Source: Rhizobium sp. TH2 (lineage in GTDB: Bacteria; Pseudomonadota; Alphaproteobacteria; Rhizobiales; Rhizobiaceae). Taken from it: a stretch of 64,000 nt of DNA. Where the stretch lies: contig NZ_CP062231.1 in NCBI RefSeq assembly GCF_024707525.1, forward strand, positions 2,852,001 to 2,916,000, read 5' to 3'. Below are positions 51,726 through 61,203 of the stretch, piece by piece. The position numbers were made by a program, and so were the translations under genes. The notes under the pieces are model-generated. The model searched no databases. It had not been told where the DNA came from and worked only from the letters and a program-made list of their open reading frames with translations. How positions within the stretch are numbered: position 1 is the first letter of the stretch; each line of letters begins with the position of its first letter.

Positions 51726-53504
51726 ATGGTTGATGTCCGAACGGGCGATGAAGCCATCATACAGCCCGCCGAAGTCGAGGATGTGGAACTCTACCATCCG
51801 AAAAGCTGGTGGACACAATATGTCTTCAGCCAGGATGCCAAGGTGATCGCCATCCAATATGCGCTGACCGCCACGGCCATCGGCGTGGTGGCGCTGGTGC
51901 TTTCCTGGCTGATGCGGCTGCAGCTCGGATTTCCCGGCTACTTCACTTTCATCGATGCCGAACGCTACTACCAATTCATCACCATGCACGGCATGATCAT
52001 GGTGATCTACCTGCTGACCGCACTGTTTCTCGGCGGTTTCGGCAACTATCTCATTCCGCTGATGGTGGGCGCCCGCGATATGGTGTTCCCCTATGCGAAC
52101 ATGCTCAGCTACTGGATTTACCTGCTCGCCGTGCTAGTGCTGGTCGCCGGCTTTTTTGCGCCGGGCGGGCCGACAGGCGCCGGATGGACGCTCTATCCGC
52201 CCCAGGCGGTGATGTCGGGCACGCCTGGCGGTCGAGACTGGGGCATCGTCCTGATGCTGTCGTCGTTGATCCTGTTCATCATCGGCTTCACCATGGGCGG
52301 CCTGAACTATGTCGTGACCGTGCTGCAGGGCCGCGCGCGCGGCATGACACTGATGCGCATGCCTCTGACCGTCTGGGGCATCTTCACCGCGACGGTGATG
52401 GCGCTGCTCGCCTTTCCGGCACTGTTCGTCGCTGCCGTCATGATGCTGTTCGACCGGCTGCTCGGGACGAGCTTCTTCATGCCGGCGATCGTCGAGATGG
52501 GGGAGCAGCTCAAGCATGGGGGCGGCAGCCCGATCCTGTTCCAGCATCTGTTCTGGTTCTTCGGCCATCCCGAGGTCTATATCGTGGCGCTTCCGGCCTT
52601 CGGCATCGTCTCGGACCTCATCAGCACGCATGCACGCAAGAACATTTTCGGATACCGGATGATGGTCTGGGCGATCCTCATCATTGCGGTGCTGAGCTTC
52701 GTCGTCTGGGCGCATCATATGTATGTCAGCGGCATGAATCCGGCCTTCGGATACTTTTTCGCCACCACCACGCTCATCATCGCGGTGCCCACGGCGATCA
52801 AGGTCTACAATTGGGTTCTGACGCTCTGGCGCGGCGATATCCATCTGACGCTGCCGATGCTTTTCGCGCTCGCCTTCATCGTCACCTTCGTCAACGGCGG
52901 GCTGACGGGGCTGTTTCTCGGCAATGTGGTCGTCGATGTGCCGCTCTCCGACACGATGTTCGTCGTGGCGCACTTCCACATGGTGATGGGCGTGGCGCCG
53001 ATCATGGTGGTCTTCGGCGCCATCTACCACTGGTATCCAAAAATCACGGGGCACATGCTCGACGAGGTCATGGGCCAGATCCACTTCTGGGTCACGTTCG
53101 TCGGCGCATACGCGATCTTCTTTCCCATGCACTATATCGGTTTGCTTGGCGTGCCGCGCCGCTATTACGAACTGGGCGAGATGTCCTTCATGCCGCCTTC
53201 GGCGCATACCCTAAACGAGTTCATCACCATCGTTGCGCTGATCGTCGGCGCGGCGCAGGTGCTGTTCCTGTTCAATCTGGGTTGGAGCCTGACACGTGGC
53301 AAGCCGTCGGGCGGCAATCCATGGCGCGCCACGACGCTCGAATGGCAGACGCCGCAGACACCGCCGGCGCATGGAAACTGGGGCAAGGAACTGCCGGTCG
53401 TCTACCGGTGGGCCTATGACTACAGCGTGCCCGGGGCACCGGAGGATTTCATCCCGCAGAACCAGCCCGGGCTCAGCCCAATGACGCGCGAGGCGGCATC
53501 ATGA
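51726..53504 (+). CDS. coxN: cytochrome c oxidase subunit I, CoxN-like
   Basis: A 592-residue haem-copper oxidase subunit I with at least 12 membrane helices. Low-spin haem ligands: the His in FITMHGMIMVIYL and the second His of VVAHFHMVMG; the first His of that motif binds the high-spin haem. CuB ligands: FFGHPEVYIVALP, with the His-Tyr cross-link pair, and WAHHMYVSGMNP. The GHPEVY glutamate marks an A-type proton channel. It reduces O2 to water. GGAGG lies six bases before ATG 51726; longer frames upstream run into the subunit II gene. Its end overlaps the next gene by four bases. Confidence 0.9.
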   Translation: MVDVRTGDEAIIQPAEVEDVELYHPKSWWTQYVFSQDAKVIAIQYALTATAIGVVALVLSWLMRLQLGFPGYFTFIDAERYYQFITMHGMIMVIYLLTALFLGGFGNYLIPLMVGARDMVFPYANMLSYWIYLLAVLVLVAGFFAPGGPTGAGWTLYPPQAVMSGTPGGRDWGIVLMLSSLILFIIGFTMGGLNYVVTVLQGRARGMTLMRMPLTVWGIFTATVMALLAFPALFVAAVMMLFDRLLGTSFFMPAIVEMGEQLKHGGGSPILFQHLFWFFGHPEVYIVALPAFGIVSDLISTHARKNIFGYRMMVWAILIIAVLSFVVWAHHMYVSGMNPAFGYFFATTTLIIAVPTAIKVYNWVLTLWRGDIHLTLPMLFALAFIVTFVNGGLTGLFLGNVVVDVPLSDTMFVVAHFHMVMGVAPIMVVFGAIYHWYPKITGHMLDEVMGQIHFWVTFVGAYAIFFPMHYIGLLGVPRRYYELGEMSFMPPSAHTLNEFITIVALIVGAAQVLFLFNLGWSLTRGKPSGGNPWRATTLEWQTPQTPPAHGNWGKELPVVYRWAYDYSVPGAPEDFIPQNQPGLSPMTREAAS

Positions 53505-54205
53505 CCGTCATGCTGATCTTCCTCGCGGGCATCGCGGCGGTCGTCATCTGGTGGATGACCCGCCAGCGCCTGACATCCCGGCCGTGGCTGGAGGTTGGAC
53601 ACCTCGAAAAGCCGGCCATCGGGGAGCGCCCGCCGATGGAACCGGCCAAGATCGGTCTCGGCGTGTTTCTGGCAGTCGTCGGCTCTCTCTTCAGCCTCTT
53701 CATCAGCGCCTACCTCATGCGCGTCGGGGAAAGCGAGTGGTGGTCGACGCCGCTTCCCCGTCAGCTCTGGCTGAACACGGCGGTGCTGATCTTGAGCAGC
53801 GTCGCTCTGGAATGGGCGGGGTTCGAAACGCAGCACGGTCGCGCCAATACGATGAGGCTCGCTCTCTTTGTTGCCTTTGCGCTGGCGGTCCTCTTTCTCG
53901 CCGGTCAGATCCTCGCATGGCGCGAATTGACAGCCGAAGGCTACGGTCTGGCGGGCAATCCGGCGAGCAGCTTCTTCTACGTGATAACGGGCATGCATGG
54001 CCTTCACATCCTCGGCGGGCTTTTGGCGCTTGGCCGAACGATGATCAAGGCACGGGGCAGCGAGGTGACATCGGGTATGCGCCTCGGCGTCGAATTATGC
54101 ACCACCTATTGGCATTTCATGCTTGTCGTCTGGTTGATCCTGCTCGCGCTCTTTGCCGGCTGGGCGCGGGATTTCATCGAGATTTGCGGGCAATTGCTCT
54201 CATAG
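53501..54205 (+). CDS. coxO: cytochrome c oxidase subunit III-like protein, CoxO-like
   Basis: A 234-residue integral membrane protein of the subunit III family. Segments include KIGLGVFLAVVGSLFSLFIS with SAYLMR, LWLNTAVLILSSVALEWAGF and the C-terminal motif SSFFYVITGMHGLHILGGLL with LCTTYWHFMLVVWLILLALF, in which the conserved His and Trp-His of subunit III are present. It has about six helices. It is one of two adjacent III-type genes, as in coxMNOP. The ATG overlaps the subunit I stop (ATGA). Confidence 0.83.
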   Translation: MTVMLIFLAGIAAVVIWWMTRQRLTSRPWLEVGHLEKPAIGERPPMEPAKIGLGVFLAVVGSLFSLFISAYLMRVGESEWWSTPLPRQLWLNTAVLILSSVALEWAGFETQHGRANTMRLALFVAFALAVLFLAGQILAWRELTAEGYGLAGNPASSFFYVITGMHGLHILGGLLALGRTMIKARGSEVTSGMRLGVELCTTYWHFMLVVWLILLALFAGWARDFIEICGQLLS

Positions 54206-54217
54206 GGAGTATCGATC

Positions 54218-54940
54218 GTGTCGCAGACTGCCGAAACTCACGCAACCGGACCCATTGTACGGCCCGCTGGGCTGCGCGGCGTTGCCGCGGATCTGTCCTC
54301 GGACCAGCGCGCGTTCAAGAACGTGTCCTGGGGGAAGGCCATGATGTGGATCTTCCTGTTGAGCGACACATTCGTCTTCGGGTGCTTTCTGCTCAGCTAC
54401 ATGACGGCTCGCATGTCGACCCTGGTCCCCTGGCCCAATCCGAGCAAGGTCTTCGCGCTCACCATTGGCGGCCACGAGATCCCGCTCATCCTGATCGCGA
54501 TCATGACCTTCGTGCTCATCAGCAGCAGCGGCACCATGGCCATGGCCGTCAACTTCGGGTACCGCAGGGACCGGCGCAAGACTGCGGCGCTCATGCTGCT
54601 GACCGCCATCCTCGGCGCCGCCTTCGTCGGCATGCAGGCGTTCGAATGGTCGAAGCTGATCCATGAAGGCGTGCGGCCCTGGGGGAACCCCTGGGGGGCG
54701 GCGCAATTCGGCTCGTCCTTCTTCATGATCACAGGCTTTCACGGCACCCATGTCACCTTCGGCGTGCTCTTTCTCCTGATCATCGCACGCAAGGTCTGGC
54801 GGGGGGATTTCGACACGGAGCGACGGGGCTTCTTCACCAGCCGCAAGGGCAATTACGAAGTCGTCGAGATCATGGGCCTCTACTGGCACTTCGTCGATCT
54901 CGTCTGGGTGTTCATCTTCGCGTTTTTCTATCTCTGGTGA
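54218..54940 (+). CDS. coxP: cytochrome c oxidase subunit III-like protein, CoxP-like
   Basis: A 240-residue subunit III paralogue. Features are GKAMMWIFLLSDTFVFGCFL with LSYMTARM, then GSSFFMITGFHGTHVTFGVL and IMGLYWHFVDLVWVFIFAFF, the last two being the classic subunit III motifs (FHG.HV and YWHFVD.VW). It begins 12 bases after the first III-type gene. The YWHFVDLVWVFIF end is closer to canonical subunit III than the CoxO-like protein, so this copy may be the main structural subunit; that is an inference. Confidence 0.85.
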   Translation: MSQTAETHATGPIVRPAGLRGVAADLSSDQRAFKNVSWGKAMMWIFLLSDTFVFGCFLLSYMTARMSTLVPWPNPSKVFALTIGGHEIPLILIAIMTFVLISSSGTMAMAVNFGYRRDRRKTAALMLLTAILGAAFVGMQAFEWSKLIHEGVRPWGNPWGAAQFGSSFFMITGFHGTHVTFGVLFLLIIARKVWRGDFDTERRGFFTSRKGNYEVVEIMGLYWHFVDLVWVFIFAFFYLW

Positions 54941-54949
54941 GGTGATGCG

Positions 54950-55309
54950 ATGTCAGAAACGACAGTGGATTCCGGGGTGACGCACACGGCAGCGACGTCC
55001 ACCCAGCAGCATCCGATCAAGCTCTATCTCGTGGTTTGGGGCTGGCTTTTCATACTCAGCGCCTGCTCCTACATGGTCGACTATTTCGGCATCCAGGGCT
55101 ACCTGCGCTGGTCCCTGATCATCGTCTTCATGATGCTGAAGGCAGGACTCATCGTCGCCGTCTTCATGCACATGGCATGGGAGCGGCTTGCACTTGTATA
55201 CGTGATCCTGCTTCCGCCTATCTTGGTGCTCGTCTTCGTCGCACTGATGATTTCGGAGTCGAACTATACGAGCTTAACCCGCCTGTTGTTCTTCAGCGCC
55301 GGGGCCTGA
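54950..55309 (+). CDS. cytochrome c oxidase subunit IV (prokaryotic type)
   Basis: A 119-residue protein with three membrane spans: IKLYLVVWGWLFILSACSYM, LRWSLIIVFMMLKAGLIVAV and LVYVILLPPILVLVFVALMI. The FMMLKAGLIVAVFMHMAWE segment is the hallmark of the small subunit IV/COX4-type family, which stabilises the oxidase. It closes the operon nine bases after the second subunit III gene. A weak TTCGCG/CGCGAA hairpin follows at 55321-55342 without a T-run. Confidence 0.82.
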   Translation: MSETTVDSGVTHTAATSTQQHPIKLYLVVWGWLFILSACSYMVDYFGIQGYLRWSLIIVFMMLKAGLIVAVFMHMAWERLALVYVILLPPILVLVFVALMISESNYTSLTRLLFFSAGA

Positions 55310-55411
55310 GGCTTGGTTCCTTCGCGTGACGGTGCCCGCGAACCGATCGGCGCCGACGCCTAAGGATGAAAACCCTAGCGGGCAGAGATGACAGTCCTGT
55401 TTTGGTACGAG

Positions 55412-56284
55412 CTATGACCAATCCTTCAGCACGAACCTCAGATAGCGCCCATAGTCGCTCTTGCCGAATTTCAAAGCGAGCGCCTCGAACTCCGCTTCGG
55501 ATATGAAACCCTGCCCCAAGGCAATCTCTTCCGGGCAGGCGATCTTGAATCCCTGGCGTTTCTCCAATGTGCGCACGAATTCGCTCGCCTCGAGCAGGCT
55601 GTCGGGCGTTCCGGTATCGAGCCAGGCATAGCCCCGCCCCATGATGGAGACGTCCAGTTCGCCGCGTTCCAGGTAGATCCGGTTGACATCCGTGATCTCG
55701 AGCTCGCCGCGCGACGACGGCTTGAGGTTGGCGGCAATGTCGATGACCTGAGCGTCGTAGAAATAGAGCCCCGTCACCGCCCAGTTGGATTTCGGCTTTT
55801 GAGGCTTTTCCTCGATGGAGAGAGCCTTCATCTTGTCATCGAATTCGACCACGCCGTAGCGCTCGGGATCGACGACATGGTAGGCGAAGACATTGCCTCC
55901 CCTGCCCTTTGCCTTCGCAGCATTCATCAATTCGGGCAGTCCATGACCGAAGAAGATGTTGTCGCCGAGGATAAGGCATGAGGGCGATGCGCCGATGAAG
56001 TCCGCGCCGATGATGAAGGCCTGTGCCAAACCATCCGGGCTCGGCTGCACCGCATAGGACAACGAGATACCCCACTGGCTGCCATCACCGAGCAGCTTCT
56101 GGAAATGCGGCATGTCATGCGGCGTCGAAATGATCAGGATTTCGCGGATGCCAGCCAGCATCAACGTGGTCAGCGGATAATAGATCATCGGCTTGTCATA
56201 GACCGGCAGGATTTGCTTGCTGATCGCAATCGTCATCGGATGCAACCGCGTTCCGCTGCCGCCGGCAAGTATGATGCCCTTCAT
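55412..56284 (-). CDS. rmlA: glucose-1-phosphate thymidylyltransferase
   Basis: A 290-residue RmlA/RfbA enzyme: dTTP plus glucose-1-phosphate gives dTDP-glucose. The nucleotide loop is [20 protein letters not shown] (residues 2-21), followed by [28 protein letters not shown] holds the metal-binding Asp, and [14 protein letters not shown] the second. Length and motifs are standard. GGGAG is six bases before the ATG. It is the last gene of rmlC-rmlB-rmlD-rmlA, 11 bases after rmlD. Confidence 0.93.
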   Translation of the reverse strand: MKGIILAGGSGTRLHPMTIAISKQILPVYDKPMIYYPLTTLMLAGIREILIISTPHDMPHFQKLLGDGSQWGISLSYAVQPSPDGLAQAFIIGADFIGASPSCLILGDNIFFGHGLPELMNAAKAKGRGGNVFAYHVVDPERYGVVEFDDKMKALSIEEKPQKPKSNWAVTGLYFYDAQVIDIAANLKPSSRGELEITDVNRIYLERGELDVSIMGRGYAWLDTGTPDSLLEASEFVRTLEKRQGFKIACPEEIALGQGFISEAEFEALALKFGKSDYGRYLRFVLKDWS

Positions 56285-56295
56285 GCAGTTCTCCC

Positions 56296-57180
56296 TTAGA
56301 CATCCGACAACAGGCGCCTGATGACACGATCCGCCGACCCTCGCCAGTACGGCAATTGAATTTCATATCGTTGCTGCAGCTTCTCGCCAGACAGCCTCGA
56401 ATTTCCCGGACGCCGGGCCGGCGTCGGATAATCCGCAGTCGTGATCCGGTTCACCTTTACCGGCGTCCTGCCCGCGGCTACGGCTGACCTGAAGATATGC
56501 TCGGCAAAATCGGCCCAGCTCGCCTGGCCCGATCCGGTGAGATGAAAGATACCGCGAAGGTCTGATGAGGGCTCCGCTGCAAGTTTCGCGGCCACGGCGA
56601 TGATCGCTTCGGCGATGTCCAGCGCCGACGTCGGGCAACCGATCTGGTCCGCGACCACACCGACCTCTCCCCGCGTCTCTCCAAGCCGGAGCATAGTCTT
56701 GACGAAATTGTTACCGAACGGGGAATAGACCCATGCCGTGCGGAAGATCACGTGATCTGGCGTTGCAGAAGCAACAAGCCGCTCTCCTTCGAGCTTGGAT
56801 GCGCCATAGACCGACGCCGGCCCGACCTCGTCATCCTCGCGATAGGGCCGATCCAGCGAGCCGTCGAAGACGTAGTCCGTCGAGAGATGAATGACCGGAA
56901 CACCCAGCCTTGCCGCCGCTTCGGCAACCGCCCCGGCACCCGCAGCATTGACTGCAAAAGCTAGGCCCGGTTCGGACTCGGCCTTGTCCACAGCAGTATA
57001 GGCAGCGGCGGAGACAACGATATCCGGCTTCGCCCGGGAGATTGCTTCATACACTGTCGAAGCATCTTGCAGGTCGAGTTCCGCACGCCCCACGAGAACG
57101 ATCTCGACGTCCCTATCGGGTCCGATCTCGGCCAGCGATTGCGCCACCTGCCCCTGCTTGCCGGTCACCGCGATCCGCAT
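56296..57180 (-). CDS. rmlD: dTDP-4-dehydrorhamnose reductase
   Basis: A 294-residue RmlD/RfbD SDR for the last step to dTDP-L-rhamnose. It starts [38 protein letters not shown] is the family signature, [10 protein letters not shown] contains the active Thr/Ser-Asp-Tyr region, and [12 protein letters not shown] holds Tyr and Lys. [20 protein letters not shown] is also diagnostic. GAAGGA lies seven bases before the ATG, four bases after the rmlB stop. Confidence 0.92.
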   Translation of the reverse strand: MRIAVTGKQGQVAQSLAEIGPDRDVEIVLVGRAELDLQDASTVYEAISRAKPDIVVSAAAYTAVDKAESEPGLAFAVNAAGAGAVAEAAARLGVPVIHLSTDYVFDGSLDRPYREDDEVGPASVYGASKLEGERLVASATPDHVIFRTAWVYSPFGNNFVKTMLRLGETRGEVGVVADQIGCPTSALDIAEAIIAVAAKLAAEPSSDLRGIFHLTGSGQASWADFAEHIFRSAVAAGRTPVKVNRITTADYPTPARRPGNSRLSGEKLQQRYEIQLPYWRGSADRVIRRLLSDV

Positions 57181-57183
57181 CGA

Positions 57184-58239
57184 TCAATCCTTCTTCAAGA
57201 CGCCCAGTCGCTCGCCGGAATAGACCTTGTCGCGAAGCGGCTTCCACCACCAGCCGTTCTCGATATACCAGGCCACGGTTTTCTCTATTCCCGTATCGAA
57301 CGTCTCCAGCGCCTTCCAGCCCAACTCGGTTTCCAGACGCGTTGCATCGATGGCATAGCGTGCATCATGACCGGGACGGTCGGTGACATAGTTGATCAAG
57401 CGCTCGTGCGGACCGCCGGATGGATTGTGCCGGTCCATGATTTCGCACACGCGGCTGACGACGTCGATGTTGCGGCGCTCATTGCGGCCACCGACATTAT
57501 ATTTCTCGCCCACCTGCCCCTTCGAAGCAACCAGGTCAAGCGCGCGTGCGTGGTCCTCGACATAGAGCCAGTCACGGATATTCACGCCCTGGCCATAGAC
57601 CGGCAGCGGCTTTCCCTCGAGCGCATTGAGAATAATGAGCGGGATCAGTTTTTCCGGGAAATGATAGGGTCCGTAATTGTTGGAGCAATTGGACACGACG
57701 ACGGGCAGGCCGTATGTCCGCTGCCAGGCGATTGCCAGATGATCGCTGGCCGCCTTGGAGGCGGAATAGGGTGACGACGGATCATAGGGCGTCGTCTCGT
57801 GAAACAGTCCTTCGTCGCCAAGAGAGCCGTAGACTTCATCTGTCGACACATGCAGGAAACGGAACGCGTCCCTCTCGGCGCCCTGCAAGCCGTTCCAATA
57901 GCGACGCGCGGCTTCCAGCAACTGGAACGTCCCCATGACATTGGTCTGGACAAAATCGGCAGCACCTGTGATCGAGCGATCGACGTGGCTCTCCGCCGCA
58001 AGGTGCATCACGCGATCTGGCCGGAACTCCGTGAACGCGGCATGCATGGCCACGCCATCGCAGATGTCGGCCTTGAGAAAACGATGGTTCGGGGCATTCT
58101 CGATGGTCTTCAGCGATGCAAGATTGCCGGCATAGGTCAGCTTGTCGACGTTGAGCACCTCAGCGCCGACGTCTCTTACGAGATGGCGAACAAGCGCCGA
58201 TCCGATAAAGCCCGCCCCGCCTGTCACCAATATACGCAT
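57184..58239 (-). CDS. rmlB: dTDP-glucose 4,6-dehydratase
   Basis: A 351-residue RmlB/RfbB SDR making dTDP-4-keto-6-deoxyglucose. The Rossmann motif is [42 protein letters not shown] and the catalytic [12 protein letters not shown] (Thr-Asp-Glu) with [11 protein letters not shown] (Tyr, Lys) are all present. [18 protein letters not shown] completes the family pattern. It is second in the rhamnose operon, 21 bases after rmlC. Confidence 0.94.
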   Translation of the reverse strand: MRILVTGGAGFIGSALVRHLVRDVGAEVLNVDKLTYAGNLASLKTIENAPNHRFLKADICDGVAMHAAFTEFRPDRVMHLAAESHVDRSITGAADFVQTNVMGTFQLLEAARRYWNGLQGAERDAFRFLHVSTDEVYGSLGDEGLFHETTPYDPSSPYSASKAASDHLAIAWQRTYGLPVVVSNCSNNYGPYHFPEKLIPLIILNALEGKPLPVYGQGVNIRDWLYVEDHARALDLVASKGQVGEKYNVGGRNERRNIDVVSRVCEIMDRHNPSGGPHERLINYVTDRPGHDARYAIDATRLETELGWKALETFDTGIEKTVAWYIENGWWWKPLRDKVYSGERLGVLKKD

Positions 58240-58260
58240 GATATTCCCATCACATGGATG

Positions 58261-58815
58261 TTAGTCGAAAAGGTCCTGGAGATCATTTAGCACAGGCAGT
58301 TTCCGATCCTTGTCCGAAAGCTGGGCCTCTCCTTCGCGGATCCGCCAATCGATGCCAAGTGCCGGATCGCTCCACAACAGCCCTCGGTCGTGCGCGGGAC
58401 TGTAGCGGGAGGTCACCAGATAAAAGACTTCCGTGTTCTCGACAAGCGTGACGAAGCCATGCGCAAAGCCGGGTGGCACCCAGAGTTGATGCCCATTCTC
58501 CGCAGTCAGTTCCGCTGAGACATGCTGCCCGAACGTCAGCGACGACCGGCGGATATCGACGACAACATCGAGGATAGCGCCCTTCAGGCAGCGCACGAGC
58601 TTGCCCTGCGCCATGGGCTCCAGCTGAAAATGCATCCCGCGAACCGTACCCTTGGCTGCCGACATCGACTGATTGTGCTGGACGAACTCCACCGGCCCAG
58701 CATTCTCCAGGAAAAGATCGGCACGAAATGTCTCGGCAAACCATCCGCGCGTGTCGCCGATACGCTTCGGCACGATCAACAAGGGTCCGCAAATGTCGAA
58801 GGTCTTGAATTCCAT
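58261..58815 (-). CDS. rmlC: dTDP-4-dehydrorhamnose 3,5-epimerase
   Basis: A 184-residue cupin-type epimerase. RGWFAETFRADLF, QHNQSMSAAKGTVRGMHFQL (with the catalytic His in RGMHFQ), GAILDVVVDIRRSSLTFGQH and WVPPGFAHGFVTL are the RmlC blocks. FYLVTSRYSPAHDRGLLWSD holds the conserved Tyr region. It follows the UDP-glucuronate epimerase gene by 21 bases and starts the rml run. Confidence 0.92.
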   Translation of the reverse strand: MEFKTFDICGPLLIVPKRIGDTRGWFAETFRADLFLENAGPVEFVQHNQSMSAAKGTVRGMHFQLEPMAQGKLVRCLKGAILDVVVDIRRSSLTFGQHVSAELTAENGHQLWVPPGFAHGFVTLVENTEVFYLVTSRYSPAHDRGLLWSDPALGIDWRIREGEAQLSDKDRKLPVLNDLQDLFD

Positions 58816-58836
58816 GATCTATCCCCGCTTGCGCCG

Positions 58837-59847
58837 CTATCGCATGATCTCGGCACGATACCAATCGACGAAGGCCTTCACGCCCTCCTCCACATCAACC
58901 TGTGGCGTAAATCCGGTCAGCGCATTGAGCAGCCCGGACGACGCATAGGTGCGCGGCACATCGCCTTGCTGCATCGGCAACAACTTGCGGATTGCCGGCT
59001 TGCCGATGGCCCGCTCGATCGTCTCGACGAAGCGGATAAGCTCGACCGGGTGACCGTCGCCGATATTGACGACGCGGAAGGGCGCCTGGAGGGACAATGT
59101 ATCACACACGCCATCCACGACGATGCGGTTCCCTTCATCCGGCACGATCCCGATCAGCCGGACGATCCCTTCGACGAGATCATCGACATAGGTAAAGTCA
59201 CGGCTCATCTTGCCTTCGCCATAGATCTCGATCTCGCGGTCATGCAGGATAGCATCGACGAATTTGAAGAGCGCCATATCGGGCCGGCCCCAGGGACCAT
59301 AGACCGTGAAGAAGCGGAATGCCGTGGTCGGGATATCGTAGAGATGCGCATAACTGTGCGCCATCAATTCCATGGATTTCTTGGTCGCCGCGTAGAGCGT
59401 CATCGGCTCGTCGGCGCGGTCGTCTTCGGCAAAGGGGATTTTCTCGTTCGCGCCATAGACCGACGAGGAAGATGCGAGAAGCAGGTGAGCAGGGCGGATG
59501 TGCTTGGCGACTTCCAGCAGGTTCCACGAGCCGATCAGATTGGAATCGACATAGGCCTTGGGGTTTTCCAGGCTGTAGCGGACGCCGGCCTGTGCCGCGA
59601 GATGAATGATCGCGTCGGGCTCGGCTTCCTGCGCGGCAGCCAGCAGCGCGTCCTTGTCCTCCAGCACGCCGATCACCGGGCGGAAGCGTTCGTAACGCCT
59701 GAGAATCGCGTGGCGCCGCGCCTTCAACGATACGTCGTAATAGGGGGTCATGCCATCGAAACCGGTGACGGAGTGCCCATCGTCCAGGAGCCGCTTAGCA
59801 AGATGGAACCCGATGAAACCAGCGGTTCCCGTCACGAAATATCTCAA
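58837..59847 (-). CDS. lpsL: UDP-glucuronate 4-epimerase (LpsL-like)
   Basis: A 336-residue [57 protein letters not shown] and [18 protein letters not shown], with [19 protein letters not shown] holding Tyr and Lys. GVRYSLENP and YYDVSLK are marks of the glucuronate epimerase group over GalE. It converts UDP-glucuronate to UDP-galacturonate, a common sugar in rhizobial LPS and EPS. As first gene of the rhamnose operon it ties galacturonate and rhamnose supply together. Its promoter lies in the 175-base gap that also holds the upstream terminator. Confidence 0.85.
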   Translation of the reverse strand: MRYFVTGTAGFIGFHLAKRLLDDGHSVTGFDGMTPYYDVSLKARRHAILRRYERFRPVIGVLEDKDALLAAAQEAEPDAIIHLAAQAGVRYSLENPKAYVDSNLIGSWNLLEVAKHIRPAHLLLASSSSVYGANEKIPFAEDDRADEPMTLYAATKKSMELMAHSYAHLYDIPTTAFRFFTVYGPWGRPDMALFKFVDAILHDREIEIYGEGKMSRDFTYVDDLVEGIVRLIGIVPDEGNRIVVDGVCDTLSLQAPFRVVNIGDGHPVELIRFVETIERAIGKPAIRKLLPMQQGDVPRTYASSGLLNALTGFTPQVDVEEGVKAFVDWYRAEIMR

Positions 59848-59921
59848 TGCGAACTCCCTGTCGTCCAGCCGACCGTCGGGTACGCTTGACTAAGGATGGC
59901 GGACCCGCCCGTTGTCCTACA

Positions 59922-59953
59922 TAAAAAATCGCAGCGAACAACCTCTTCGCTGC
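59922..59953 (-). terminator. Rho-independent terminator (minus strand) after the cupin gene
   Basis: GCAGCGAA (59931-59938) and TTCGCTGC (59946-59953) form a perfect 8-base stem with a 7-base loop. On the minus strand the stem is followed by a T-run (A-run at 59923-59928). It ends the cupin transcript and insulates the lpsL-rml operon. Confidence 0.85.
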
Positions 59954-60022
59954 AAGATTGTCCGCAAAGGCTGTGAACCCGGGTTCAAAATCCGTTCGAG
60001 AGCAAGTGCGCTTTAGGACGTT

Positions 60023-60526
60023 TCACTCGTGCGATTTCCATAGCTTCACAAGAGCGCCATCTCGCCCTTCGATGGGATCGGTCCGCGGTAGAGCCACCGC
60101 TTTGATGGCTGCAAGCCCTGCCTCACCTGGATCAGCCGTGCGGATGTCGGCATGCTGACCCGGCGGATAGCCGCCGACAACCAGGAAATCGTCGCTCGCG
60201 CTCAACCGCATATGTCCGGTCCCCGCAGGCAGGACCAGGCAGTCGCCCGAACCGACTTTCATCTTGCGTCCGGCAGGTCCGCCGATCAGCAAGTGCGCCT
60301 GCCCGCGAGCAATACCCAGCACTTCATGGGCATGTGTGTGATAATGCTGATAGGAAAACACGCCGTTGCGCCACAGGCCCTGCCAGCCGTTCTGCCTGAA
60401 GCTTTCCTCAAACTCGGCCGCCATGTCGGCATGCAAGGGCAATGCCCGGCGATAGATAAGCACAGGCAAAGTCGGATTGTTGGGAACCCAATCACTTCGC
60501 TCGAACAGTGTGCTTTCGACAGTCAT
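60023..60526 (-). CDS. cupin domain protein (YjlB-like)
   Basis: A 167-residue single-domain cupin. The two metal-binding motifs appear as SYQHYHTHAHEVLGIARGQA (His, His, Glu near residues 62-80) and GSGDCLVLPAGTGHMRLSA (His near residue 106). VGGYPPGQHADIR after motif 2 is typical of the YjlB-type proteins, whose role is unknown. The length fits that family. ATG 60526 is chosen; a TTG at 60574 gives 16 extra residues with no match. A terminator follows at 59922-59953. Confidence 0.75.
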   Translation of the reverse strand: MTVESTLFERSDWVPNNPTLPVLIYRRALPLHADMAAEFEESFRQNGWQGLWRNGVFSYQHYHTHAHEVLGIARGQAHLLIGGPAGRKMKVGSGDCLVLPAGTGHMRLSASDDFLVVGGYPPGQHADIRTADPGEAGLAAIKAVALPRTDPIEGRDGALVKLWKSHE

Positions 60527-60585
60527 GCCTGATTTTCCGATAATGCTAACCGGCTCTTCCCCATCAGCTCGCAAACAGCGGGCGA

Positions 60586-61098
60586 CTACTCCCGTACCAG
60601 ATTGATTTCACTGGTGACCACGCGCTTTCCGCTTTCCGGATCGACATCTACAGTCGTCAGCTTCATGCCATTGTCGCCGACCTTGCGCACTTTCAATTCC
60701 GCACGGCGGTCGCCATTGACCTCCTTGGCCCACCTGATCGTCAGGTTGATCTGGTTACCCTCGCGCGATCCCGCCAGATTGGCGGGGCCCGTTCCCGCGC
60801 CCAGGTATTGGCCGTGATACCGGCCGCCGTCCGTCTTCAGGTCGACGGAGATCGATCGGCTGACAACCAGCAGACCGCGGCATTTGCCGTCGAGAGAAAG
60901 CGCGGTTTCGATTCCGTTCGACTGGAAATTACAAGTCACGTTGATCGGGTCACGATTGGTCCTGATCTTGACCATGCCGCCTCCCGACCATTGTCCATCG
61001 AGCGAATTGAGGAATTCGGCTTCATTGGCCGCCTGAAGCGATGTTGCACCGCCAACAAGGACTGCGGCCGCGAGGGTGAGAAATGGAAGCTTTCGCAT
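60586..61098 (-). CDS. secreted hypothetical protein
   Basis: A 170-residue protein with a Sec signal peptide (MRKLPFLTLAAAVLVGGATS, cleavage near LQAANE). The mature domain is beta-rich: LDGQWSGGGMVKIRTNRDPI, NVTCNFQSNG, LLVVSRSISVDLKTDGGRYH and INLTIRWAKEVNGDRRAELK. Two Cys residues, in VTCNF and KCRGL, could form a disulfide in the periplasm. The domain resembles small lipocalin-like periplasmic proteins of rhizobia of unknown role. AAGGAG lies seven bases before ATG 61098. An EcfG-like promoter (GGAAC-N16-GGTT) lies 21 bases upstream, suggesting stress induction. Confidence 0.78.
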   Translation of the reverse strand: MRKLPFLTLAAAVLVGGATSLQAANEAEFLNSLDGQWSGGGMVKIRTNRDPINVTCNFQSNGIETALSLDGKCRGLLVVSRSISVDLKTDGGRYHGQYLGAGTGPANLAGSREGNQINLTIRWAKEVNGDRRAELKVRKVGDNGMKLTTVDVDPESGKRVVTSEINLVRE

Positions 61099-61119
61099 GA
61101 CTGTCTCCTTTTGCCAAGC

Positions 61120-61144
61120 AACCGCCGAGTCGAGGCTTTGTTCC
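61120..61144 (-). promoter_or_regulatory. EcfG-like promoter for the secreted protein gene
   Basis: On the minus strand GGAAC (61144-61140) is followed after exactly 16 bases by GGTT (61123-61120); the EcfG/RpoE2 consensus is GGAAC-N16/17-CGTT, so only one base differs. It is 21 bases before ATG 61098. Confidence 0.6.
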
Positions 61145-61151
61145 GGAAATC

Positions 61152-61176
61152 GGAACTTCCCTCGCTGGCACACGTT
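61152..61176 (+). promoter_or_regulatory. EcfG-like promoter, perfect consensus
   Basis: GGAAC (61152-61156), 16 bases, then CGTT (61173-61176): an exact match to the alphaproteobacterial general-stress sigma factor consensus. ATG 61204 is 27 bases downstream. The -35 lies back to back with that of the opposing promoter. Confidence 0.75.
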
Positions 61177-61203
61177 AAGGCGGCAACACAAAAGGAGGCC
61201 GTC

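Noticed and set aside
51809..53419. 536-codon open frame in another frame of the subunit I gene
   Set aside because: It is His/Arg-rich shadow translation of a gene with complete haem and copper ligands in the true frame.
55321..55342. TTCGCG/CGCGAA hairpin after the subunit IV gene as a terminator
   Set aside because: Short stem with a ten-base loop and no T-run on either strand; too weak to call.
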